Shown: one piece after another, positions 25,868 through 35,776 of the stretch
Position numbering within the stretch: the stretch's first letter is position 1
How the letters are laid out: each line of letters begins with the position of its first letter
Assembly (NCBI GenBank): GCA_024195585.1
Contig: SWBL01000133.1
Span: 57,925 to 121,924, forward strand
Direction: 5' to 3'
DNA length: 64,000 nt
Origin: Aureobasidium sp. EXF-3400
Taxonomy: Eukaryota; Ascomycota; Dothideomycetes; Dothideales; Saccotheciaceae
Position numbers and translations under genes: made by a program
Notes under the pieces: model-generated
Seen by the model: the letters and a program-made list of their open reading frames with translations, nothing else
Database searches by the model: none
What the model was told of the DNA's origin: nothing

Positions 25868-27651
25868 AACCCCTTGGGCATCACGAACGCGGACAGCCCT
25901 CGAGCCGCGATGTTGTGTACACTACTAATCATGTTGAAGGATTGTTTTGATGACTTGGAGTTTGGATGGATAACACTCTCGTTAACGCAATGATACCTTT
26001 TTGATTCCCTTATATGTTGAAGATTTTCATGATTACTTACATACTCGCATAATAACTTCAGAATTCATATGATGTTCATGCAACGATTTTACTTCTCCTA
26101 TCTTCATAGCTACATCTCTCTGTTCCCTGAGCAAACCTGCATCTTGATAGCTCATGAAACCCCTTTTCACGGGCGCAGAATCCAGCACGAGATGCCTGGC
26201 AGTCAAGTGCACAGCAGCGGTCTGTACCGTAAACGGCTCCATTGCTGAGAAATCAGGTGAAACGTGACCCCAGATCCGCAGAACGCTCGTTGGAATTTCG
26301 GGACCCTGAATGCCGCCTGAGCCCTCGCATAGGATCCGAACGTATAGTTTGGCGTGTCTCAGCCACAAAAATTTAAGCTTACTATAGTATCGTTGCAGAT
26401 CCTGTTATCAGACACCTTGCATAACCACTATCTACCTCAGAAGATTACCGGATACAACGGGTGGAGACCTCAAAACCATGTTAACCTGGATATCGTCCAT
26501 CCAGCAGCTGAATGGCCCCTGACAACCTTTTTGAGTTACTACAATAGGCAAGCATTAACATTGTAGTAACGGAATCGCACGGGACGAAGCTTACTAACAT
26601 CAGTCCTTGACTTTCCACTAGCCTTTTACCACGTGCAGACCTACCGCTCCCGCACATACTATGGCCTGATTTGGGGGATGGATAGAGGGTTTAGTTTGTC
26701 AAAGACTTCTGGGAGTCGAAAGTGCAAGGTGTCTATCGTTAACCCTCACATCCCTGCATGTGAGCCGTATAAAAGAGCCGAAGTTTTCTCATCACCAGGA
26801 CATCATTCCAGATGTACTTAAGGTTCATGCAGGGATTTAGGAGATCTTCTGCCTCGTCGTTGTCGGAACTCACTCATCCGCGTGAGTATGCAAATCCAGT
26901 CACGATCACGACTAGGATCCATTCTGTCGGTAACTCGCGAGGTGCCACGACAGGTCTTACGTTGCAAGACACAAAAGATGCTATAACATTGGATCCCAAG
27001 AATCGTATGATGACCCTGTCATTCCAGCGGCATGCCAAAGTCGTAATCCGGAGTTTGCGACACCTGAGCCCCAGGTGTTTGTACAAAGGATTTAACGCCG
27101 GTGATTACGTGATTACTGATCCCAGACTCCAGATCCACATCTTGCGCATACGTTCTAGACGACGATAACATGTACACGTAGATTACTCGTTCCTTGAGGC
27201 ACAGACAAGCTCTGCGAAAAGAAAGAGGTATACGGGTGTCCAGGTATCCAGGTTCTTTGGTTTCTGTTTAACATCATACAGCAAGACCACTCTCCAATTT
27301 GACTTCTCTACTACTCGCACCTACGTACACCTTATGCTTTCCGGGTCACAACTTCCACTGCTAGATCCGTAAGCAGAGCTGTGAAATTCAGGCCCTGTTT
27401 GAGGTCATAACTGCCACGTGGGCCAGTTCGAACGTGCAAAGTTGCCGCGCAACCTTAACTAGGCGCCAGGCGGTCTTCTAATATATCTACCGGCCTTGAA
27501 TCTTGGGCGTTCAAACGATAGGCTATTGAAGACTTAATCATTTGCGCAAGAAGTCTTCATCCCCAATGAAGAGCTGGACCGCCCGCATCTCTCTTCCATA
27601 ATGAAAGTCAGGCATGACTCCATTGATAAGTACGATCCATATATCTTCCCC
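25868..27651. other. Intergenic region with two weak ORFs
   Basis: No gene is recognised with confidence. On the minus strand 26368-26033 a 111-codon frame with coding-like codon use (no ATG; it opens with TTG) ends near a good donor motif (CGA|GTATGT at about 26043), so it could be an exon remnant. On the plus strand 26812-27168 a 118-codon ATG ORF lies 44 bp behind a TATAAAA box (26768-26774), but the protein has no recognisable feature. Confidence 0.35.
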
Positions 27652-28263
27652 TTAACGGCGCCAGGCATGCGATATCTCAACACGAGCGAAAGCCAATGCC
27701 ACAACCAAAGCAACGTCAACACCTTTGGCCACTTCGAGTCTCCAAGTCGTTCGATCTAGTCCACGCTTGTGTAGAAAGGATGCGTCGTTGTTGTCTGTCA
27801 GAGTCATCTCGACAATGGTGGTTCCGTCGACTTGGAAAGTAGTTCTACTTCCAGCGTTATCGAAGGATCGTATCTGGATGGATGAAGATGATGAATTGTT
27901 CCCGCTGGCTCTGATCTGCGCATCTGCGGCTGTGAAGTCAGATGCACTTGTGACATCCCTGATCTTGCAAAATTCGCTGCCTTCGTGATCCTCGAGGACC
28001 CACGTTTTCATGCTCATCTTGGTGTGACGAAGATCCAGGATATGGCGACCGGTTTTGCTGTCGACGAGGCTACGACGCAGTGTCCACGATGTACCGATGT
28101 CTTTGGCATTGAAATCAAAGATTTTGACTCCATTTTCGTCGCAGACTATGGCGTCGCGAAAGTGTCGATCGTGGCAGCGAAGGCCAAGTGTCCGATTGTT
28201 TTCAGCGATGAGACCGCTGTTGAAGAGTGGAGGGACAGTACTTGAATTGAGATCAGATGCCAT
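27652..28263 (-). CDS. LURP-one-related (tubby-like fold) protein
   Basis: Single exon, 203 aa, start at ATG 28263 (MASDLNSSTV); the frame is open further upstream but without family-like sequence. The core shows the LOR pattern: SWTLRRSLVDSKTGRHILDL, TWVLEDHEGSEFCKI and a later TTFQVDGTTIVEMTL strand pair, ending in a hydrophobic helix (GVDVALVVALAFARV) as in the tubby C-terminal-like fold. Related plant proteins are linked to defence and phospholipid scramblases share the fold, but the role of fungal members is unknown. The C-terminal hydrophobic helix supports membrane or lipid contact as inference. Confidence 0.72.
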   Translation of the reverse strand: MASDLNSSTVPPLFNSGLIAENNRTLGLRCHDRHFRDAIVCDENGVKIFDFNAKDIGTSWTLRRSLVDSKTGRHILDLRHTKMSMKTWVLEDHEGSEFCKIRDVTSASDFTAADAQIRASGNNSSSSSIQIRSFDNAGSRTTFQVDGTTIVEMTLTDNNDASFLHKRGLDRTTWRLEVAKGVDVALVVALAFARVEISHAWRR

Positions 28264-29017
28264 GTCGGAGTACTTGAACGAATATTGAGGACAATATTCC
28301 AACGACCTGTGCTTGCAGACGCGTAAAGGAAAGAAGTTGCAAAGTGGGCGGACGACTCGAAAGTACTCAAAATCATAAAACACATATATGGCGCTCCACT
28401 TTTGCTCCTCACTTACCCTCTCGGCCAACAATAGTTGGTTGGCTCCTGATCGTCCATCAGGAAATCCTTCGGCTTGCACCAAGGGACGCGATCTGCGACG
28501 AAACTGACTAGGTAGGATTCTCTGGTGACAACTGCACTCACCCATCCTGGTTCAGCTCTGGGTACCTCTTACTGAAGCTGTTGGTCAGTTGTGCATGCGC
28601 CATCGTCATGTGATGACCTATTATACACGTTGAGGAGAGGCAAGTCTGGAAAGGAAATGTGCAAATACCTACTGAAAGTCGGATCTTGGCGCACAAGGAT
28701 TCTCCTGTATCTCTTCCTTGGCGTGTAATATAGCTGCTGTAGGTCCTTGGCATAATCCTTTCGACTTTAGCGCATTAATTCAACGTCAATTCGCGGCCCA
28801 TCAGTTCGAGGTCTCTTCTGGATACCTGGTCATTTCCAGATTAATCTCCAAGACATCATGAATGTCACAGCCAGCCTGACACGCCTTATATTGGGCCCGC
28901 AATAGGACTGATAGTCCGGAGAACGTGTCTGCAAGTGTCATATCACGCCGCTCTCAACAAGCTGATCACTAGTTTAGTGCGAAATGGATCCATCATTTGT
29001 ATCCATAGAAATCTGAG
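28264..29017. other. Divergent intergenic region
   Basis: About 750 bp between the LOR gene (minus) and the SEC11-like gene (plus), holding both promoters. No motif is assigned. Confidence 0.5.
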
Positions 29018-29654
29018 ATGGCATCCTCTTCCGTAACATTCTCGGATCAACAACTACCTGCAGCCTCACCAACACAGTTTCGCGGATACCTACACAGTGT
29101 TTCAAGGGATACCAGCATGCAGCGCAGATTGCATCAAGTGTTGAGTGCGGCTTTGCCATTGCTTCTCATGATTAGCTGCATATTCATGATCTGGGAGGGT
29201 GTCTGTCTTTCACTCGACTCGCCCACACCGATCGTCTGCGTCGTGTCAGAGTCCATGGCACCAGCGTTCCATCGTGGAGACATTTTGATCATCTCCAACC
29301 GTCAAACTCACATAGAGGTCGGTGATATTCCCGTGGTGTGGTTCTCTGGTAGTCGCCTACCAATGGTGCATCGTGCTATAAAGACCTGGTATGACAGTTC
29401 AGGGTAAGCGAAATTCGGCGATGGATTATCACTATTACTGACCTTGCGCTCGGAGAAATCAGGAGCTGCTCACAAAAGGAGATAACAACATCGTCGATGA
29501 TGTTTCGATCTACCCCTCGGGTAGGACATCGGTCTTGCGGAGGGAAATCCTCGGACTCGTCAGATTCTACATTCCATCTGCTGGTTGGGGAGTTATTAGG
29601 TTCCAGGAGGCCCTTTTGGCTATCAAGAGACTGGCCAGAGTTGACCAGATCTGA
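29018..29654 (+). CDS. Divergent SEC11-type signal peptidase
   Basis: Resembles the catalytic subunit of the ER signal peptidase complex (peptidase family S26B). Exons 29018-29403 and 29456-29654, 194 aa. The proposed intron has donor GTAAGC and branch ACTGAC but a weak acceptor (CGGAG); the nearby CAG at 29462 would break the frame, so the junction is uncertain. One TM segment lies at about 43-61 (VLSAALPLLLMISCIFMIW). The catalytic serine is S79 in SESM (usually SGSM), with H118 in MVHR and D138 in LTKGDNN. The active site therefore looks intact, though sequence around it (SESMAPAF, SRLPMVHRA) departs from the highly conserved canonical form. It is probably a paralogue, with the canonical SEC11 elsewhere. 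Confidence 0.8.
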
Positions 29655-30259
29655 CAACCTCGTCGAATCGATAACTGAGTCATTGCCATCGACAACGATA
29701 CAACAGAAGAGTCTGATCAAGGCGACGCTATCCATCAGCTGATATAGATTGAACGAGCCCAAAATGGGATGGAGCATACAAGGAATGTTGATTGATTGTC
29801 GTAAAGTTGTCAAGATTGAGAATGGTTGTGCTGGGTGTTCACATGCGTTCTGAGCAAGATGCTGTTGTATCGGAAGAACGCACGGGAAATGTTGTCTAAG
29901 AAGGAACATGCCATGCATTTCGTGATGCAGCGGCGCAGTCTATTTCCAGGTCTCCTCATTCTAGATGAAGTCAGACTTTGGAGCCAAGGTCAGGGGGCTG
30001 CCGACATCGATGTTTTGGATGACTTGTCCTGACGATCCTCTGCCAAGATCATATGTAAGAAAACCGAAATCCTTCGACAATGTCATTGAAAATCAAGCAT
30101 GCAACACCACCACAGTGCATCAGCCCGAAGGATTGGTCTCGCAGAATATGACCCCAGAGGGTTTAGGCTGCTGAGTCGAGATTTGATGGAGGAATCTACC
30201 ACGTAGCTGATCATAGGTTGCCCATCGTCAGGAGGAAGAACAGGACTACGAACATGAGG

Positions 30260-30266
30260 TATAAAA
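30260..30266 (+). promoter_or_regulatory. TATA box of the small secreted protein gene
   Basis: TATAAAA in the context ggTATAAAAGgag, 104 bp before the start codon at 30370. This is a stronger TATA box than at the other genes here, and suggests regulated, high-level expression. Confidence 0.45.
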
Positions 30267-30369
30267 GGAGCCATCAGCGCCTTCAAAAATTCAGACTCAT
30301 CAACATCAACACTGAAACATTCAATCGCACCAACAACCTTCCACTCTCAACTTCGTTACCGATTTCAAA

Positions 30370-30919
30370 ATGGTCTCTTTCACCCAAGCTTTCGCTGGCA
30401 CTGCTGCCTTCCTCGGCCTTGTTCAATTCTGCCCTGCACCTTTCGCCGCCATTCCTATCGTAGTTTCCATCGAGCTCGGCTCTGCTGCAGCCTGGGCTGG
30501 CGCCGCCGGTGGTATTGCCGGTGGTGCTGCTGGAGCTGCGACTGCTATTCAGAACGCCAACAAGCGCAAGAGAGACACCATTGACACTCCGGTCAAGCGT
30601 CAGAGCTACGGCAACGCCCAGGATTGGGAGCTCTGCCACACCGAGCTCGGTTCCTCTACTGTTACATACTCTGCACCTCAGCCAGGCTGTAAGTCATTCT
30701 CTGCGGACTTGAGCCCGTCTACTAGCATTCTGACTCTTGTATCTAGCCATCCTCGTCGAGGGTCTTCCTGCTAGCTGCATGAACCTTGCTACTGTCATTA
30801 CCGGGCAGTTCAATGAGGGAAACCCTGTTCCCATGAGCAGCAGCTCCATCCAATTCAACGACATCCCCACCGAAACTATCAACGAGATTGTTGAGGCTCT
30901 CCAGGCCAGAGGTGATTAA
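30370..30919 (+). CDS. Small secreted protein with dibasic sites
   Basis: Two exons, 30370-30688 and 30747-30919. The intron has donor GTAAGT, branch CTGAC and acceptor TCTAG. Product 163 aa. The N-terminus (MVSFTQAFAGTAAFLGLVQF) is signal-peptide-like. Residues about 37-60 form a Gly/Ala-rich hydrophobic stretch (SAAAWAGAAGGIAGGAAGAA) with repeated small-x3-small spacing. Dibasic sites follow at 65-68 (KRKR) and 76-77 (KR), typical for Kex2. The C-terminal part carries two cysteines (C89, C117), enough for one disulfide. No family is recognised. The layout fits a processed precursor, an effector-like protein or a membrane-active peptide; none of these is proven. Confidence 0.72.
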
Positions 30920-31431
30920 ATGGCACCTCGGTTCTAGAGCACCCATGGATAAGGGTCACAACATAGGGCTCAACTGCTTCGAGGAAGCTTATAGCTATGT
31001 AGATAGTCCCACTCATTTGCAAATAACCTTTTAAACCGAAAGTCCATCGCGTCAGTGTCAGTTTGAGACTATCCGTCTTTGTGTTCTTAATGAATCCAAG
31101 CCAAGTGCATATCGCATAGATAATGCTTCTATTTACGCTAGTAGTACATGCTTTGATATTAGTAACAATACACAGCCTTCCAGCATTTGCCGGTAATCCG
31201 TGAGAATTTTAACGACTTGGCGCGGGAGACTCGAGAAATAATCTTCAGTGGGTCCACAGGACTTGCCTGATATATACGTTTCACACCAATTTACCAAGCG
31301 AATAATCCTCCGGTGTATAAAGCATCGTGCACACCTGCACCTCACTCTCACGCCTATAGAAATCATTCTCTAGTGGCTCCCTGTCAAGCACTTGTCAATC
31401 ACTCCATTATTGGTCCTGGTCGACTTGGAAA

Positions 31432-32646
31432 ATGGTGAACCGACATCTTTTATCCCTCATTCCACCTCTTTTCTTGCTGGCCTCAGCCGCTATATTTGGC
31501 AGAGCACTTCATTGTCCCATTCAAGGTCATGAAAGAGCTTCCTATCTCCCGTCATTTGTCTTGACAGCAGGCTTGTCTTTTCTGTCAAGTACATATCTCT
31601 GGCTCTCGGTCCCATTGCAAAGCCTGTGGGCTCAAGCAGTTTTTCTATACATCCTACATGTAATCTCTGTTCTGTTCATCGAACGCTTGCCACCCCCTAG
31701 AGGATGTGACGAGAAAAATGGAAGCACAAACGCGCGTTATACCTGGCATCAATGGGCCAAGGCGACATATCGAGTATGGGGCAATCCACAACTCCATCAC
31801 CTCAATCGAGATGGCAATGATATCAACTCCCAGAGGTCGAGGTGCTCAATCGCTGCTTTTCTTTGCCTCCGCGCATGCAAACTTCCAATCTATTACTATC
31901 TCCACACCATGGTGCTCCCAACCATCTTCGACACAACAGTTGGAGAGATCCGACCCGAAGATGTCGCATCAGAGCAACAATCCTTGTTTCGCCCCTTGAT
32001 GCGCCGCGACCTTTGCATCCGCATTTGGGTCTCCTTTTCCTGGATTCCCGAAAGCGTGATCGCTCTCGATAGCGCAGACATCCTTCTCTCAATTCTTTTT
32101 ATTGGCATCCGTGTCGATGAGCCAGAAGACTGGCCTGTTCTCTTCTCTTCCCCAGCTCAAGCAACCTCGCTCAGGAAATTCTGGGCGAAGTTCTGGCACA
32201 GAGTGGGCCTGAGAACCTACAGAAACTACGGGGTCGTGGTATCCAAAAGTCTGGGATTACGCCAAGAGAAGATGGGCTCAAAGCTCATTGTTGCATTTGT
32301 CGTATTTGTGGTTTCCGGACTCTCTCACGCAGCGGTGGCCTGGCAAGCCGGTGCCCCTGACCCGTGGTTGGAAGTCTGGTGGTTCGTGATGATTTTTCTA
32401 GGTTGTTGTGCTGAGAGAGTTGGATTGTGGTGTGTGCGGCAATTGGCCAAGTGTGCTGGTCTGGAGCACGAGTTGGCATCTGCTGAACAGAGTTGGCTAG
32501 GAAAAGTCTGTGGGTATACATGGGTATCCGTTTTCTTCCTCTGGAGCGTGCCAAAGTGGAAGTATCCTAGACTCGAGCGGCAGGCTATTGCAGTGGCAAG
32601 AGTCAGGAGGCTGTTTCCTAAGCCCAGAAAGCATGAGAAACAGTAA
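31432..32646 (+). CDS. Wax-synthase-like membrane O-acyltransferase
   Basis: Single exon, 404 aa, with about seven to eight hydrophobic segments. It has the wax-synthase/MBOAT_2 signature SLRKFWAKFWHRVGLR at 246-261 and a conserved histidine, H299, in SGLSHA, placed as in MBOAT-type active sites. Family members transfer acyl groups from acyl-CoA to hydroxyl groups of lipids or secondary metabolites (for example trichothecene acetylation by Tri7-type enzymes). No polyketide, terpene or peptide synthase is nearby, so the acceptor is unknown. It lies 512 bp downstream of the small secreted protein gene on the same strand. Confidence 0.88.
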   Translation: MVNRHLLSLIPPLFLLASAAIFGRALHCPIQGHERASYLPSFVLTAGLSFLSSTYLWLSVPLQSLWAQAVFLYILHVISVLFIERLPPPRGCDEKNGSTNARYTWHQWAKATYRVWGNPQLHHLNRDGNDINSQRSRCSIAAFLCLRACKLPIYYYLHTMVLPTIFDTTVGEIRPEDVASEQQSLFRPLMRRDLCIRIWVSFSWIPESVIALDSADILLSILFIGIRVDEPEDWPVLFSSPAQATSLRKFWAKFWHRVGLRTYRNYGVVVSKSLGLRQEKMGSKLIVAFVVFVVSGLSHAAVAWQAGAPDPWLEVWWFVMIFLGCCAERVGLWCVRQLAKCAGLEHELASAEQSWLGKVCGYTWVSVFFLWSVPKWKYPRLERQAIAVARVRRLFPKPRKHEKQ

Positions 32647-32877
32647 AGTCATCATTGGCAATGCTGGATTGATATTGATGGACAGCAGCGATGTCTCCTT
32701 CTTACACAAAGCATTTCACACTGTATCGTAGGACTCCACATGGGACTGACCCACGACGAGACCTTCAAAGAGTCAAGGCAATGATGGAAGGTGTTGAGGG
32801 CAGACAAGTTATAAGCGAGAAGGAATTGTGCACTCGGGGCCTGGTGTGAGACCTGAGATGCCAAAGCTGAAAGCTTG

Positions 32878-33966
32878 AGAGAAGGTTATCTCTTTAGCCA
32901 TAGTCAGAAGCTTCCGGTCTGGCTGGACGAAGGTGATAAGATGGTGGTCTTCGACAACGGCAAACAGTCCATATGGAACGAAGAAGCTCATGAAGTCCTC
33001 GTTTCGACGACAGAGATGGCAAAGAACTTTTTTGTTCCTTTGCAAGAAAATCTTACCCCAATATAAGGGCCAAGGTAACGATGAACCTGCGGGTCTAGTT
33101 ATATGCTGCAACCTGCTCCATCCTCATCGTCTCGGTCACCGTAATCGCTGCCGGTCTAGGAGCTGGTCTTTCGTCTGCATGTGCCGACTTCTCACCACGA
33201 AGCAATGCAACATCCAATTTTGATATCGGCGGCAGCTTGGATCCGGCATAGTATCCAAGATCTGGCGCTTTCAATGGGTCGAGCTTTAGTCTCAGCCATC
33301 AGACCGTTACCGGTACCGGGAATGACGATGGTAGTCAGGTCCTTTATTCCCAGCACCATGGTTCTACGATACGCTGGGCGAGCTTAAATTCAACATCTGA
33401 TTGGGCATGGAAAGGCGGCACAATCTCCGAGATAGTAGCGAGCGATGCAGAAAACAACACTCCGATCAGTTCCGTTGCCTGGGCTGTCAACTCCACGTCA
33501 ACAGTAAATTGGTTTGCTTACTAAGAGCCTATAGTTATGGCGTTACTGATTGTTCTTCATTGACAGTGGCATGTATTCTACATTGATAACAATAATCAGG
33601 TCCGTGAAAGAGTTAGTTCAATGTCACCGGCTTCTAGGAGGATGGCGCACTCGCGACTAGTGGTGTAACTGTGTTAGATAGTGATGAGGTTGCCATGCAA
33701 GCATGTTGGTACGGTAGCGTCTATGGTGATTCGTACTATCCAGACCTGTAAGTTGATGGGCAATTAATCTCCCCTCGACCATAATGTTGACTCTTGATAT
33801 AGACCTGTGAATCGTAGCAATGAGATTGGATTGCACCTGTGATATGCTATTGACGACCATACTATTCAGCAACTTAGCTGGCGGGATGACGATCAAGACT
33901 GAACGCTTTAGAAGAACTGGACAGGCGTCAATCCCCACGCAGGTGTCGAATGTTAAAGCTGGGGTT
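32878..33966 (+). pseudogene. Broken TM-anchored fucose-lectin-like gene
   Basis: The 5' part encodes a charged cytoplasmic segment (MVVFDNGKQSIWNEEAHEV), then a TM segment (ILIVSVTVIAAGLGAGL), then lectin-type blades (STIRWASLNSTSDWAW, SSVAWAVNS; after splicing, WHVFYIDNNNQVRE). Two plausible introns survive: 33504-33566 (GTAAAT...TGACAG) and 33748-33802 (GTAAGT...ATATAG). The frame is broken by stops before the TM segment, by TAG after about residue 40 of the extracellular part, and by stops at 33840 (TGA), 33900 (TGA) and 33954 (TAA), plus frame changes. The first two TGA codons sit where related proteins have tryptophan, as expected from G-to-A changes. It ends abruptly near 33966 against a gene on the other strand. 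The layout is that of Dothideomycete membrane-anchored fucose-specific lectins. Confidence 0.65.
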
Positions 33967-34632
33967 CAGGTACCAGCTTCCAAAGTTATCGCCATAAACA
34001 CCCCAATACTCCTGTTCCGTCACAAATCCAGACCAGTCATACTTAGTTAGATATCTGCCTTTAGGCGTTTTCCAGGTCTCATCTTGGATCTTAGTCAAGA
34101 CCGCATATTTAGATAAGGGCGGCAGTACTCCATCCTTATCCACATTATACGCACTGGTAAAAGTTCCATTGTCAAGTCGCCAGAGTGTGCGAAATTCTCC
34201 CCAAGACAGGTAGGGCACGATTGACAAAGTACTGATATGAGCCAGCAAGACCGTTGAAAATGACCCAGTGCATCTCGCCTTCTGTAGCATCGAACTGGAC
34301 GTCGATGTAATTGCTTCCGGTCTTGACCATGTTTGAACTGGTCCAGTTGAGATTGCTGGCAGCTCCGTCTGTTTTAGCTTGTCAGTTTGGATATGTGGCA
34401 TCGCAACAGGAGAGGTAGCATACTTTAGCTGACATAGTGGCCAGCAGCTTTGCTAACGAGTTCTTTATCTTTGTAGTACAACTTTGAGCCATAGATATTA
34501 TCTTGCGTCATGTTCCAAACATCGTTGCCGATGATCCAGGTACCATTGCCATTGTCTTTGAGGAAGCCATGCTGTTTAGCGTAGGACGTTCCAGCCAGTG
34601 ATAGGTTTAACGCGACAGCAAAAAAACTTCAT
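33950..34632 (-). pseudogene. Truncated rhamnogalacturonate lyase (PL4-like)
   Basis: The 5' part of a secreted rhamnogalacturonate lyase gene, a pectin-degrading enzyme. From ATG 34632 a signal peptide is read only if one T is removed from a run of seven just after the start. Recognisable blocks follow: NGTWIIGNDVWNMTQDNIYG, a HYVS...NGAASNLNWTSSN junction over a GTATGC...AACAG intron, GEMHWVIFNGLAGSYQYFV and GEFRTLWRLDNGTF, YLTKYDWSGFVTEQEYWG, GDNFGSWYLNPS. Defects: the extra T, a TAA in place of a tyrosine codon next to the intron donor, and a 1-nt insertion before GEFRTLW. The sequence stops after about 230 residues, where full-length enzymes are much longer, and abuts the lectin pseudogene. 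Confidence 0.75.
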
Positions 34633-35776
34633 CTTGACTCTTGAGCAGGAATCTCGATGATGATGGCACTTTTCAAGACCATTCCCCGTCACTCGTTTAT
34701 ATAGGTTTTTATATATGACTTGGTTTCCCTGCAATCACAACGGATGAATAGACACCAGAAGCGATAATCAAGAATCACTCAGCAAGGTAATGCCTATTCG
34801 TAGAAAATCGTTCTTAGGCCTGATCGAGGCACGGATCCGTATACAAATTCTTTGATTCCGGATCATTATAAATTGTATAGATCTGTGCATCAAAAAGATC
34901 GTGGCAAATGCAGCTACTCTCGGTCCTTTGGAAACAGTGGAGGGCGCAAGGTGAAAGGTTTCAATACGCTAGATTCTAGATTTCAGGGTAGGTTACGTTC
35001 CCCAATTGCAGCAAAGACGCTACCACTCAACGTCATGAGTATTTTGCAGGAGCGTCATTCAAAAAACCCATTTGACCAGAGGAAAGATTATACCACTTAG
35101 CGGATATCGCGACATGATACCCGTTGTGCAAAAGCGCCGATCTTTAAGTTACCCTAGGTGTCAATACCATTAGCTCATCTAGCAGACAAACAGTAAGCGG
35201 GTGCGGAACAAAAGTGTATCTGGATACTAAGCACGATGCCCTTGCAGTTCCAAATGTCAAGCAATTTGTATATACTTGTGCGTTGCGGAGAATGTGTCAG
35301 CTTACTACCTAGTCTCCTAATGCAAGACGATGTCTTTGAATCCACAATTGGAATGCACAAGCAGTAGTCTAAGATAGTTGTGATGATGCGAAATCTGTCT
35401 TATAGGACATTGGTTCTCTGCGGTTAAAGTGTTGGATTAATAGGACCCTCATTTCTAGTGCAACATGCTTCGAACTTACCAAAAAAACCATGATTGATAA
35501 CACTATGAACATCTTCAAGATTACAGTCGTTCGATAAAAATCACGTGATAGAAGAGAAATAGCAGGTAAGCAAGACACCATAGTATGAATCTAATGTTTT
35601 TTGAGATTCGGACTTCTTTCTACATGATGGATATGCAAAATATTGCCCAGAAAATGTGTGAAAAAATATAGCCTTGATTCGGCTTTTTCAGAGATAAGGA
35701 TAGACAAAGAAGTGGTGTATAAATCGCTCGCAAATGAGATAAAAAATGTTTGAGACGCTCAACTCAGATCGTTGAT
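34633..35776. other. A/T-rich intergenic region
   Basis: About 1.1 kb between the broken lyase and the glucanase stop codon. Only short chance ORFs. It contains A/T-rich 3' flanking sequence of the glucanase gene; nothing else is recognised. Confidence 0.5.
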
